NCBI RefSeq assembly: GCF_001559075.2 | Contig: NZ_CP014015.2 | Location: 1 to 64,000 of the forward strand | DNA: 64,000 nt | DNA from: Citrobacter amalonaticus | GTDB taxonomy: Bacteria; Pseudomonadota; Gammaproteobacteria; Enterobacterales; Enterobacteriaceae | Direction: 5' to 3' | Part shown: piece after piece, positions 8,296 through 16,804 of the stretch | How the letters are laid out: the number at the start of each line of letters is the position of its first letter | Numbering within the stretch: the stretch's first letter is position 1 | Translations under genes and position numbers: made by a program | The notes under the pieces: model-generated | Told to the model about the DNA's origin: nothing | The model's database searches: none | The model's input: the letters and a program-made list of their open reading frames with translations, nothing else

Positions 8296-9873
8296 TTATT
8301 CAGACGCAACGGGTGATTTTGTCATCTTTTCATGTTCCGGACGCGGGTATTTCCACAGCCAACGTCCGCTAACCATACGCCAGTAAAACAGCACTGCACG
8401 TACCGCCCAGTCGAAGAACATCCCCATCCAGACCCCGACAACGCCCCAGCCAAGAACAATCCCCAGCGTATAGCCAGCGACGACACGACAGCCCCACATT
8501 CCCAGCATCGATACCCACATGGCGAAACGTGCGTCGCGCGCGCCTTTAAACCCTGAAGGTAAAACCCAGGAAGCAGCCCAGATCGGCATAAACGCCGCGT
8601 TGAGCCAAATCAGGATGACAACAACGTCTTTTACCTCCTGATCGTGAGTGTAAAACGATGCCATCAGCCCGGCAAACGGCGCGCTCAGCCAGGCGATAGC
8701 GGTCAGGCCAATCGTGGAAAGCCAGAACACGTGGCGCAATTGAATCTCCGCCTGGGCAACCTGTCCGTTTCCCAGACGTCTTCCGGTAATGATGGTGGAC
8801 GCTGACCCCAGCGCGTTCCCCGGCAGGTTAATCAGCGCGGCAATGGAGAATGCGATGAAATTACCCGCAATGACGCTGGTGCCCATCCCGGCGACAAACA
8901 TCTGCGTTAATAACTTACCGCCGTTGAACAGCACCGATTCAATGCTGGCCGGAATACCGATCCCCATCACTTCCCAGATAATGGCGAAGTTCAGCGGTTT
9001 AAAGTAACTTTTCAGCGGAATGCGCAGCGCCGGGTTAAAGCCAATCATCAGCACCCAGATAATGGCAACCGCGCCGATATAGCGCGAAATGGTCAGCCCC
9101 AGTCCGGCACCGACAAAGCCGAGCCCTTGCCAGGAAAAAATTCCGTAAATCAGGATGCTACTGATAATGATATTGAGGATATTCATCCCACCATTTATCA
9201 GCAGCGGAATCTTCGTATTGCCCGCGCCGCGCAACGCGCCGCTGCCAATCAGAGCAATCGCCGCGGCAGGATAGCTAAGGACCGTTAATTCCAGATAAGT
9301 CAGCGCCAGCGCCTTTACTTCCGCTGTCGCTTCACCTGCCACCACATTGATAATTTGCGCGCCAAAGTAGTGAATCACCGCCGCCAGGATCACGGCAAAC
9401 AGCGTCATAATCACCAGAGATTGCCGGGCTGCCGCACGGGCGCGTCGGCGGTCACGTTTACCGAGGCTGAAGGCCACCACGACCGTCGTCCCCAGGTCGA
9501 TAGCAGCAAAAAAGGCCATAATCACCATGTTGAAGCTGTCAGCCAGACCGACGCCCGCCATCGCTTCTTTCCCCAACCAACTGACCAGAAACGTACTGAG
9601 TACGCCCATCAGCAAAACACAGGTATTCTCCAGAAAAATAGGCACAGCAAGTGGGGTAATTTCGCGCCAGAAAAGTACCTTAAAACTCTTGCGTTTGGCA
9701 TACCAGGGCGTGCGGGTGACGGCCTGGCGTAGGGCAGCGGAGACGTTCAAAATGGACCTTAGAGAAGAAAGTTGAAACCTCATTTCAAATGATGAGGGAG
9801 AAACGGAAAAGCTGCAAAGTTTTTTCCCGATTAAATCTCTGCAATTGCAACAAATTGTTGAGAGAAGCGCCAA
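8296..9873 (-). CDS. yeeO: MATE-family efflux transporter YeeO
   Basis: Inner-membrane multidrug and toxin extrusion protein with about 12 hydrophobic segments. E. coli YeeO is reported to export flavins (FMN/FAD) and dipeptides. The 525-residue frame has an N-terminal leader of about 60 residues before the first MATE helices (WREITPLAVPIFLENTCVLL), which E. coli YeeO also has. Family features include AMAGVGLADSFNMVI, the repeat GSGALRGAGNTKIPLLING in the middle, and a second related half. An ATG further in (MRFQLSS, 30 residues later) is an alternative start. The gene is flanked by two tRNA-Asn copies in opposite orientation. Confidence 0.93.
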   Translation of the reverse strand: MALLSTICCNCRDLIGKKLCSFSVSPSSFEMRFQLSSLRSILNVSAALRQAVTRTPWYAKRKSFKVLFWREITPLAVPIFLENTCVLLMGVLSTFLVSWLGKEAMAGVGLADSFNMVIMAFFAAIDLGTTVVVAFSLGKRDRRRARAAARQSLVIMTLFAVILAAVIHYFGAQIINVVAGEATAEVKALALTYLELTVLSYPAAAIALIGSGALRGAGNTKIPLLINGGMNILNIIISSILIYGIFSWQGLGFVGAGLGLTISRYIGAVAIIWVLMIGFNPALRIPLKSYFKPLNFAIIWEVMGIGIPASIESVLFNGGKLLTQMFVAGMGTSVIAGNFIAFSIAALINLPGNALGSASTIITGRRLGNGQVAQAEIQLRHVFWLSTIGLTAIAWLSAPFAGLMASFYTHDQEVKDVVVILIWLNAAFMPIWAASWVLPSGFKGARDARFAMWVSMLGMWGCRVVAGYTLGIVLGWGVVGVWMGMFFDWAVRAVLFYWRMVSGRWLWKYPRPEHEKMTKSPVASE

Positions 9874-9899
9874 TTAACCGTGAATGTCGGAAATGGGGT

Positions 9900-9927
9900 T
9901 TGACAAAAGATTTTTCGCCGCTAAGAT
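9900..9927 (+). promoter_or_regulatory. Promoter of the plus-strand tRNA-Asn
   Basis: TTGACA (9900-9905) and TAAGAT (9922-9927), spaced 16 bases, lie just upstream of the tRNA at 9944 and point toward it. Very little space separates this promoter from the divergent yeeO start at 9873. Confidence 0.8.
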
Positions 9928-9943
9928 AAGCCTCCACAACGAT

Positions 9944-10019
9944 TCCTCTGTAGTTCAGTCGGTAGAACGGCGGACTGTTAATCCGTATGTCACTGGTTCG
10001 AGTCCAGTCAGAGGAGCCA
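9944..10019 (+). tRNA. asnU: tRNA-Asn (anticodon GTT)
   Basis: A 76-base tRNA with encoded CCA, identical to the copy at 8121-8196 but on the opposite strand. The anticodon loop CTGTTAATC gives GTT, reading AAC and AAU. Promoter and terminator are both close. By position it matches E. coli asnU or asnV. In K-12, as I recall, cbl and nac lie between asnU and asnV; here only one plus-strand tRNA-Asn precedes erfK and those two genes are absent from the interval. Confidence 0.97.
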
Positions 10020-10023
10020 GATT

Positions 10024-10055
10024 TAAAAAGCCCGCTTTTTAGCGGGCTTTTTGCT
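10024..10055 (+). terminator. Rho-independent terminator of tRNA-Asn
   Basis: A perfect stem AAAGCCCGCT/AGCGGGCTTT with a TTTT loop is followed by a T-rich run, five bases after the tRNA. Confidence 0.92.
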
Positions 10056-10079
10056 TTTCAGAGAACCATTCCGGCGCCA

Positions 10080-11012
10080 TTAAATGCTGGTTTGTCCGTG
10101 GCTGATGTTGACGGGCATCCCCGAACGGCGTTCGAGCGCTTCGCTGACGCGGTTCATATCTACCCCCTCACCGCTCATAAAGCTACGCATCACAGGCGTG
10201 ATCGGCAGCGGGACTTTTCTGTCAGATTCATATTCCGCGCGGTTGCGGGACAGTGGTTCATGCACTTCTATCCAGCGACTGCCGTCCGGCTCCGTCGTGG
10301 TTTTCACCGGCTGATCGATAATCTGTACGCGGGTACCGACTGGCACGTTCTGGAACAGGTGTTCGATATCGTCGTTGCGTAAACGGATACAGCCCTGGCT
10401 TACGCGCAGCCCAATGCCGAAATTCGCGTTGGTGCCATGAATAGCGTACAGCTTGCCAATATAGATGGCGTACAGACCCATCGGGTTATCCGGCCCGGCA
10501 GGAACGAAGGCGGGCAGGCTTTCTCCCCTACTTGCGTATTCACGACGGGTATTCGCCGTCGGCGTCCAGCTCGGCGCTTCCTGCTTACGCTCGACTTTCG
10601 TCACCCAGTTACGCGGCGTTTCTCGCCCTGCCTGGCCAATACCAATAGGGAAAATCTCAACCGTATTGCTGCCGTTTGGATAGTAGTAAAGACGCATCTC
10701 CGCCACGTTCACGACAATGCCCTGACGAACGGTAGCAGGCAGAATGATTTGCTGCGGCACAACCAGCGTGGAACCCGACTTCGGCAGGAACACATCCACA
10801 TCCGGATTCGCTTCCAGCATATTACTCAGCCCCTGCCCGTACTGAGCGGCAAATGCTTCAAGTGGTTGCGTATTCTTATCGGGAACGGTAATCGTCAGCG
10901 GATTTCCAACCAGACGACTTCCTTCAGGTGGCAGTGGATAGCTGACAGCCAGCGCGCTCTGGCTTGCAAGCAGCATAAATAATGAACAAAACAATTTTAC
11001 ACGAGGTAACAT
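10080..11012 (-). CDS. erfK: L,D-transpeptidase ErfK (YkuD family)
   Basis: Periplasmic enzyme that joins Braun lipoprotein to meso-diaminopimelate in peptidoglycan, or forms L,D links. The 310-residue protein opens with a signal peptide (MLPRVKLFCSLFMLLASQSALA). A LysM-like segment follows (about residues 40-90: KNTQPLEAFAAQYGQGLSNM). The YkuD domain spans about 95-235 and holds the catalytic motif HGTN...SQGCIRL with the nucleophilic Cys. A C-terminal extension of about 75 residues follows. The SQGC variant of the common SHGC motif is, as I recall, also found in E. coli ErfK. It is transcribed alone, away from the cob operon's last gene, cobT, across a 129-bp gap. Confidence 0.94.
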   Translation of the reverse strand: MLPRVKLFCSLFMLLASQSALAVSYPLPPEGSRLVGNPLTITVPDKNTQPLEAFAAQYGQGLSNMLEANPDVDVFLPKSGSTLVVPQQIILPATVRQGIVVNVAEMRLYYYPNGSNTVEIFPIGIGQAGRETPRNWVTKVERKQEAPSWTPTANTRREYASRGESLPAFVPAGPDNPMGLYAIYIGKLYAIHGTNANFGIGLRVSQGCIRLRNDDIEHLFQNVPVGTRVQIIDQPVKTTTEPDGSRWIEVHEPLSRNRAEYESDRKVPLPITPVMRSFMSGEGVDMNRVSEALERRSGMPVNISHGQTSI

Positions 11013-11141
11013 TTCCCTTTCCTCAGTCGCGGCAGATGTAGGGAAATTATAGCTTTTTTAGCGGTCGTAAACCTACACCCACTGCCGTCTTCTGAAACTG
11101 GCCGGCGAACAGCATGACGCGCAGGCCAGATCCGAAGTGCA

Positions 11142-12209
11142 TCAGGCGGTTTCTTTACCATCCGGCAGCACGATATTGCTGGCGGCCAGTTGCCCCATAT
11201 TGCTGTACATTGCGCAGGCAGCCTCTACGACTGGCATCGCCAGTGCAGCACCGCTCCCCTCCCCCAGACGCATCCCCATGTTGAGATAAGGCTCGAGCTC
11301 CAGGTGCTCCAGCGCAATCCGTGCGCCTTTTTCGGCTGAGAAATGCGAAGGGATGAGATACGGTTTAATCTCCGGCGCAATCTGACAGGCGGCCAGCGCA
11401 GCGGAATAGGACAGGAAGCCATCCAGCAACACCGGTAAACCGCAGGACGCTGCGCCCAGGATAACGCCCGCCATGCCCACCAGGTCAAAACCTCCGACTT
11501 TTGCCAGCACGTCCACCCCATCATGCGGATTGGGCTGGTTAACGGCAATCGCCCGGCGAACCACCTCCACTTTATTGCCTACGCGAGAAAGCGGCAGGTT
11601 CGCGCCAATTCCTACCACCGCTTCAGCCTCGCTGCCTGTCAAGACGCTGACAATCGCCGCGGCAGGCGTGGTATTCGCCATCCCCAACTCGCCAACGCCA
11701 AACAGCGTCACACCGCGCTGCGCCTGTTCGCGCGTGTAGCGAATGACTTCCAGCAGCAGTTCTTCCGCCTGTGTACGACTCATTGCCGGGCCGGTGGCGA
11801 TGTTTCCACACCCTCGCGCGACGCGCATATTCACCACGCCGGGGATGAGCTCAGCATCAATCCCCACGTCGATCACATGAACCTTTGCACCGGCATGAGC
11901 GGCAAGCACACAAACGCCCGTCGTACCGCGCGTCATATTTGCCGCCTGAATCGCGGTCACCACCTTAGGCGAAACGGCAACCCCTTCATCCCAGACACCG
12001 TGATCGGCGCACATCACCAGTATCGCTTTCTCACCGACACGCGGTACACCGTTCAGACCTGGCATACCGGCCAGCTGTACCGCCAGCGCCTCCAGTCGGC
12101 CCAGGCTACCGGGCGGCTTAAGCAGGCCATCAATATGCTGTTGAGCGCGTGTCATCGCGCCGCGGTCTGGCGGCGGAATTTCGCGGAGTAAAGAGGTTAA
12201 CGTTTGCAT
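11142..12209 (-). CDS. cobT: Nicotinate-nucleotide:DMB phosphoribosyltransferase
   Basis: CobT activates the lower ligand base of B12: it converts nicotinate mononucleotide and 5,6-dimethylbenzimidazole to alpha-ribazole 5'-phosphate. I use the ATG at 12209 (MQTLTSLL), giving 356 residues as in Salmonella; an ATG four codons upstream is in frame. Motifs seen are KPPGSLGRLEALA, MCADHGVWDEGV, GIGANLP, AKVGGFDLVGMAG and GEGSGAALAMP near the C-terminus, where the catalytic Glu lies. It is the last gene of the cob operon, 25 bp after cobS. A GAG element upstream is a weak ribosome-binding site. Confidence 0.97.
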   Translation of the reverse strand: MQTLTSLLREIPPPDRGAMTRAQQHIDGLLKPPGSLGRLEALAVQLAGMPGLNGVPRVGEKAILVMCADHGVWDEGVAVSPKVVTAIQAANMTRGTTGVCVLAAHAGAKVHVIDVGIDAELIPGVVNMRVARGCGNIATGPAMSRTQAEELLLEVIRYTREQAQRGVTLFGVGELGMANTTPAAAIVSVLTGSEAEAVVGIGANLPLSRVGNKVEVVRRAIAVNQPNPHDGVDVLAKVGGFDLVGMAGVILGAASCGLPVLLDGFLSYSAALAACQIAPEIKPYLIPSHFSAEKGARIALEHLELEPYLNMGMRLGEGSGAALAMPVVEAACAMYSNMGQLAASNIVLPDGKETA

Positions 12210-12234
12210 ATGCGTTCTCATTGTGTTGGCTGAC

Positions 12235-12978
12235 TCACAGCAGAGCCAGCAGGAATATCAACTCGCCAAGTTCTATTGCCGCACCCAGCGTATCGCCGGT
12301 TTGCCCACCCAACGTCCGTTTTAACCGTTGTCCCAGCAGGAAGACAGACACCATCGTTACGACCAGCGCCGCCACCCCCTGCATTCCAGGTAGCAAGACC
12401 GCCGCCAGAATCGCGGCCAGGCCAAGGGTAAAGCAGGTTTGCGTCCCGGTGACATGGCCGATAAAGACGTTACCTAACCCCTCTTCACGGGCGTAGCGGT
12501 GGCGATACATCAACAGCACGGCTGTTCCACGTCCAACGGCACAGGCAGCCGCCAGCGCGGCCAGCATAGGGGTACCACGTAGCGCCAGTTCGCTGATCAC
12601 CAGCACTTTCGCCAGCAGAACAAAAATGAGCGCCAGACCGCCGTGCGTTCCCAGGCGGCTGTCACGCATAATCTCCAGCATACGTTCCCGACTGCGGGCA
12701 GAAAAAACGCCATCACAGGTGTCGGCCAGACCATCGAGGTGAAAGCCCCCGGTCATCAGCGCCAGCGCTAACACGGTGAAAAGCGCCGCCAGCGGTGCAC
12801 CGCACCAGGCCTGGAAGAGCATAAACACCAGCCCACTCAACGCGCCGAGCAGCAGGCCAATGAGTGGGAAAGTCACAATACCGCGTGAATACTGGTCGAA
12901 TTCCAGTCCCTGCGACCAGCGACCCGGAACGGGCAAACGCGTAATAAAAGAGAGCATTGCCCAGAACAACTTACTCAT
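12235..12978 (-). CDS. cobS: Adenosylcobinamide-GDP ribazoletransferase (cobalamin synthase)
   Basis: Inner-membrane enzyme that joins AdoCbi-GDP to alpha-ribazole(-phosphate), the last assembly step of B12. The protein has 247 residues with about six hydrophobic segments. The signature GGFHLDGLADTCDGVFS, whose acidic residues bind metal, is present, followed by RMLEIMRDSRLGTHG. The ATG overlaps the cobU stop codon (ATGA), so the two are probably translationally coupled. Confidence 0.97.
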   Translation of the reverse strand: MSKLFWAMLSFITRLPVPGRWSQGLEFDQYSRGIVTFPLIGLLLGALSGLVFMLFQAWCGAPLAALFTVLALALMTGGFHLDGLADTCDGVFSARSRERMLEIMRDSRLGTHGGLALIFVLLAKVLVISELALRGTPMLAALAAACAVGRGTAVLLMYRHRYAREEGLGNVFIGHVTGTQTCFTLGLAAILAAVLLPGMQGVAALVVTMVSVFLLGQRLKRTLGGQTGDTLGAAIELGELIFLLALL

Positions 12979-13520
12979 TTAATTTTGACTCCAATACCCG
13001 ATACCACCAGCCACACCTCATCGGCCGCCACCGCCAGACGCTGATTCACGCGCCCGGCGATATCCCGAAAGTGCCGCGCCAGACGGTTTTCCGGCACGAT
13101 CCCCATCCCGACTTCGTTGGTCACCAGCACCACCCTGGCCGGGCATCGCTGACAGGCCGCGATCAGCGCCTGGACCTCCGCCTCAACCGCCGTTTCCAGC
13201 GCGGCGTAATCCCAGCTATCCGGGTCACCGTCGCCGCCAAAGGCAAACAACAGGTTAGTGACCATGGTGGTGATGCACTCCAGCAGAATGGCTTCATCCG
13301 GCGCGTTATCCGCAGTGATCAGCGTATCAAGATGCTGCCAGCGCTCGGCGGTACGCCAGTGCGCAGGACGTCCATCACGATGATGCTGAATACGCGCTGC
13401 CATCTCGTCATCAAAAATCTGCGATGTCGCGATGTACAGCACCTGCGGGAAATCAGCGATCAGGGCTTCGGCATGACGACTCTTACCGCTGCGCGCGCCG
13501 CCAGTGACCAGAATCATCAT
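12975..13520 (-). CDS. cobU: Adenosylcobinamide kinase/guanylyltransferase
   Basis: Bifunctional cytoplasmic enzyme that phosphorylates adenosylcobinamide and transfers GMP to it, giving AdoCbi-GDP for CobS. The 181-residue sequence opens with the P-loop GGARSGKS and shows the conserved TNEVGMGIVPE and FRDIAGRVNQ segments. The length equals the E. coli and Salmonella proteins. It overlaps cbiP upstream and cobS downstream by four bases each. Confidence 0.97.
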   Translation of the reverse strand: MMILVTGGARSGKSRHAEALIADFPQVLYIATSQIFDDEMAARIQHHRDGRPAHWRTAERWQHLDTLITADNAPDEAILLECITTMVTNLLFAFGGDGDPDSWDYAALETAVEAEVQALIAACQRCPARVVLVTNEVGMGIVPENRLARHFRDIAGRVNQRLAVAADEVWLVVSGIGVKIK

Positions 13521-15037
13521 ACGGGCTCCCGGTGTTGCTGCATGATGGTATAAATTTTCTCAATATCGATGTGTTGCCGCATCGCATCCGCCAGCAGATC
13601 AAACTGCTGCGATTTATATTGCGCGTATTGGAAGGTGGGATCCAGGGGAGCCAGCCCTTTACGCACGCGCAGGCCATTGACCAGCGCTCGCGTAAAATCA
13701 TCACTGTCGAACAGGCCGTGCAGATAGGTCCCCAACGCCCGTCCGTCGGCGGTGACGGCGCCATCCGCGACGTTTTCACCGTGCTTCTGCAGTTGCATCA
13801 CCGACTGACAATCACCGTTCAGCGTCGTTTCGCCCATGTGAATTTCATAGCCGCGTACCGGCAACCCGGACGCCGCAGACAGCCAGTCCGGCAGTGTCGA
13901 CGACATCGTCGCCGTGACCTGGGTCGTGGTTTTCCGCTGGGCAAAATGCGTTACCGTATCGAGCAACCCCAGCCCCGGTAGCGTTCCCAGTCCCGACTCG
14001 ACTTCATCAATAATGGTCTCGCCGAGCATCTGATAGCCACCACAGATCCCAACAATGGGGATGTTTTGTTGGTGCGCCTGCAACACCGCGTGGGCCATGC
14101 CGCTTTCACGCAGCCACACCAGATCGCCGAGCGTATTTTTACTGCCTGGCAGGATCACCAGGTCAACGTCCGCCAGTTCTTGCGGATGGCGCACATAACG
14201 CACGCGCACATCGGGTTGTGCGGCCAGCGCGTTAAAATCGGTGAAATTGGAGATATGCGGGATCTGCACCACGGCAATGTTGATGTCGCGTTTTTCCGTG
14301 CGCAGGTATTTTCCTTTTTGTAACGCCACGCCATCTTCATCTTCAAGATCGACATCCAGCCACGGCATCACGCCCAGCACGGGAACGCCAGTCAGGCTTT
14401 CAATCTGTTCAATACCGGGATTAAGCAACGCCACATCACCACGAAACTTATTGATGATCACCCCTTTCACCCGCGCACGCTCATGTTCATGCAGCAGCGC
14501 CAGCGTACCGTAGATGGAAGCGAACACCCCGCCGCGATCGATATCGGCGACCAGGATCACCGGACACTGCGCCATCTCAGCCATCCCCATATTGACGATG
14601 TCGCGGTCACGCAGGTTGATCTCCGCCGGACTGCCCGCCCCTTCCAGCACCAGTACATCAAACTCCTGCGCCAGACTGGTGTAAACGGAAAGGATCTGCT
14701 CACGCAGGCGCGGCTTGTATTCGTGATAGCTGACCGCATCCATATCGGTCGCCACCTGTCCCATCAGCACCACCTGCGCCTTGCGATCGCTGGTCGGTTT
14801 CAACAGCACCGGATTCATGCGGACATCCGGCACAATGCCCGCCGCTTCGGCCTGGAAAATCTGCGCGCGCCCCATCTCTTTCCCCTCTGGCGTAATGCCG
14901 GAGTTGAGCGCCATATTCTGCGACTTAAACGGTGCGGTCCGCCGACCATCCTGATAAAAAATGCGGCACAGTCCCGCTACCAGAACGCTCTTGCCGACGT
15001 CAGACGCCGTTCCCTGCAACATAATGGCCTGCGTCAT
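13517..15037 (-). CDS. cbiP: Adenosylcobyric acid synthase (glutamine-hydrolysing)
   Basis: CbiP amidates side chains b, d, e and g of adenosylcobyrinic acid a,c-diamide to adenosylcobyric acid. The start at 15037 (MTQAIMLQGTASDVGKS) gives 506 residues, the Salmonella length. The N-terminal part is a MinD/BioD-type ATPase with P-loop GTASDVGKS and the block APFKSQNMALNS. The C-terminal part is a triad glutamine amidotransferase with GICGGYQMLG carrying the nucleophilic Cys, and the conserved GYEIHMGET. The start overlaps the cbiO stop. Confidence 0.97.
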   Translation of the reverse strand: MTQAIMLQGTASDVGKSVLVAGLCRIFYQDGRRTAPFKSQNMALNSGITPEGKEMGRAQIFQAEAAGIVPDVRMNPVLLKPTSDRKAQVVLMGQVATDMDAVSYHEYKPRLREQILSVYTSLAQEFDVLVLEGAGSPAEINLRDRDIVNMGMAEMAQCPVILVADIDRGGVFASIYGTLALLHEHERARVKGVIINKFRGDVALLNPGIEQIESLTGVPVLGVMPWLDVDLEDEDGVALQKGKYLRTEKRDINIAVVQIPHISNFTDFNALAAQPDVRVRYVRHPQELADVDLVILPGSKNTLGDLVWLRESGMAHAVLQAHQQNIPIVGICGGYQMLGETIIDEVESGLGTLPGLGLLDTVTHFAQRKTTTQVTATMSSTLPDWLSAASGLPVRGYEIHMGETTLNGDCQSVMQLQKHGENVADGAVTADGRALGTYLHGLFDSDDFTRALVNGLRVRKGLAPLDPTFQYAQYKSQQFDLLADAMRQHIDIEKIYTIMQQHREPV

Positions 15038-15849
15038 GACGCCTCCTTGATTGCGCGTTGTCGCATACAACTGAAAAATTCATCTTCGGATTTGCACAGC
15101 GGCATGCCTAGCTCTGCGTGCAGTTTTACCAGCCAGGGTTGCGTTAACCCGGCCTCTTCAATCAGTTCCGTGCGAGCAAAAACCTCACCCGGCTCACCGT
15201 GCGCCAGCACTTCGCCATGGCGTAACACGTAGACGGCATCGCTGACTTCATAAATCAGATCAATATCATGGCTGGAGATCACCACGTGGTTTCCCTGCGC
15301 CACAATCCGTTTGATGATGTCGATCATCTGGCTGCGCCCTGAAGGATCAAGCCCCGCTGTGGGTTCATCCAGTAACAGGTATTTCGCCCGTAACACCAGC
15401 GCACCGGCGATGGCCACTCGCTTCTTCTGTCCGTGGCTTAAGCACTGAATCGGCTGCTGGCGAAAGTGTTGGGCATCAACCAGCGTTAACGCCTCGTCGA
15501 CTCGTCGGGCAATTTCGCCCTCCTCCACGCCAAGATTGCGCAGGCTGAAGGCGATATCGCTGTCGATATCGGTGTAGAAAATTTGCTGATCGGGATCCTG
15601 AAACACCGTCGCGACCTGCTGACGCAGCGCCAGCAGGCCGCGCTTACTGTAGTCCAGTGGTTTTCCCTGCCACAGTACCGCGCCCTGTTGTGGTCGCAGT
15701 AATCCGCTCAGATTCATAAATAAGGTGGATTTCCCACAGCCGTTGGCGCCCACCAGTCCGGTGACGGCATGCTGCGAAAAATCCAGCGTCAGCCCTTTAA
15801 GTACCTGCGCATCCTGATAACGAAACCAGAGGTCAGTGGTGGCAAGCAT
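15034..15849 (-). CDS. cbiO: Cobalt ECF transporter ATPase
   Basis: ATP-binding subunit of the CbiMNQO cobalt importer. The 271-residue ABC protein has Walker A GANGCGKST, the Q-loop in FQDPDQQIF, signature LSHGQKKRVAIAGAL, Walker B LLLDEPTAGLD and the switch His in ISSHDIDLI. It sits 8 bp after cbiQ. Cobalt import next to corrin synthesis supplies the metal that CbiK inserts. Confidence 0.97.
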   Translation of the reverse strand: MLATTDLWFRYQDAQVLKGLTLDFSQHAVTGLVGANGCGKSTLFMNLSGLLRPQQGAVLWQGKPLDYSKRGLLALRQQVATVFQDPDQQIFYTDIDSDIAFSLRNLGVEEGEIARRVDEALTLVDAQHFRQQPIQCLSHGQKKRVAIAGALVLRAKYLLLDEPTAGLDPSGRSQMIDIIKRIVAQGNHVVISSHDIDLIYEVSDAVYVLRHGEVLAHGEPGEVFARTELIEEAGLTQPWLVKLHAELGMPLCKSEDEFFSCMRQRAIKEAS

Positions 15850-15857
15850 ACTTTTCC

Positions 15858-16535
15858 TTACAGGTGAAAATCACCCTGATACAATTTGATATCTAACGTC
15901 GCTGCCATTTGCTGATAGCGAATCAGCACCCGGGTAAACAAAACGCCCACCAGCATCGCCAGCGAGCGATAGCCAATCGGCAGACTACGATAGCCAAAAC
16001 GCAGCGTTTGCGCGCGATGAATTGCCATCGCTTCATCTAACAGAATAAAAATAAAGCGCCAGGTCAGCAGGATCTGCTCCGTCAGCAGTCGCGGCACCCG
16101 CGCCCGCTTGAGCAGTAAAATCAACTGCGGAAACGGCAGGTTAAGCACCAGCCAGAACGTAGCGGCCAGCGCCGCCAGACTACGCCAGAACGTCTCATTC
16201 GCGGTATGCAGCCCGGACGCCGTCACGCCCAGCCAGTAACTGCCAATCGGAAAACTGACCAGCAGCGTTTGTGGGTCGCGGCTGACGCTGAACAAGATCG
16301 TCACCACCCCGACCAGCAGGAAGCCAAACGGCAGCGCCATCCAGCGACACCAGCGGCGCAGGGAGATGCGTAGCAGCCAGCAGGTCAGCCCGGCAATCAG
16401 CGCCAGCTCGATACCCTGCCCCCAGGCAGGCAGGGTAAACGCCAGGGTCATCAGCAGCAGCCAGAACAGGAACTTACGCTCTGGTGCGACGTGAAACCAG
16501 CGGCTCTGATAGCTCAGTCGATCAAGCCCGGTCAT
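15858..16535 (-). CDS. cbiQ: Cobalt ECF transporter T component
   Basis: Transmembrane coupling subunit of the cobalt importer, linking CbiM/CbiN to the ATPase CbiO. The protein has 225 residues from the ATG at 16535 (a GTG one codon upstream is also in frame) and several long hydrophobic helices. Near the C-terminus the cytoplasmic coupling segments RAQTLRFGYRS and MAATLDIKLYQG occupy the places of the Ala-Arg-Gly type motifs of EcfT proteins. It overlaps the end of cbiN by 14 bases. Confidence 0.96.
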   Translation of the reverse strand: MTGLDRLSYQSRWFHVAPERKFLFWLLLMTLAFTLPAWGQGIELALIAGLTCWLLRISLRRWCRWMALPFGFLLVGVVTILFSVSRDPQTLLVSFPIGSYWLGVTASGLHTANETFWRSLAALAATFWLVLNLPFPQLILLLKRARVPRLLTEQILLTWRFIFILLDEAMAIHRAQTLRFGYRSLPIGYRSLAMLVGVLFTRVLIRYQQMAATLDIKLYQGDFHL

Positions 16536-16803
16536 CACGGCGTTGTCTGCCTTTGGTGTAGCCCAGAATATAGAAAATCACCGCGGCGCCGAGCGAGCCC
16601 TGCAACGTAAACAGCAGGCTTTCAATTTCCCCGCTCGCCGGTTCGTACAGCGGCTGGAACCACGGTTCATAATGCGGAGCCACCACCTGAATCTGGCTTT
16701 CCGCTTCACCGTCCGAGCCACCGTACTCACCGCCGTGATTGATAAAGAACGGCAATACGACCAAAGCAATCACCATGGCTAACAATATCAGCGTCTTTTT
16801 CAT
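16522..16803 (-). CDS. cbiN: Cobalt ECF transporter small subunit
   Basis: Small membrane protein (93 residues) with one N-terminal and one C-terminal transmembrane helix joined by an acidic periplasmic loop (GGEYGGSDGEAESQIQ). With CbiM it forms the substrate-specific part of the cobalt importer and is needed for metal loading. It starts two bases after the cbiM stop and runs into cbiQ. Confidence 0.97.
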   Translation of the reverse strand: MKKTLILLAMVIALVVLPFFINHGGEYGGSDGEAESQIQVVAPHYEPWFQPLYEPASGEIESLLFTLQGSLGAAVIFYILGYTKGRQRRDDRA

Positions 16804-16804
16804 G

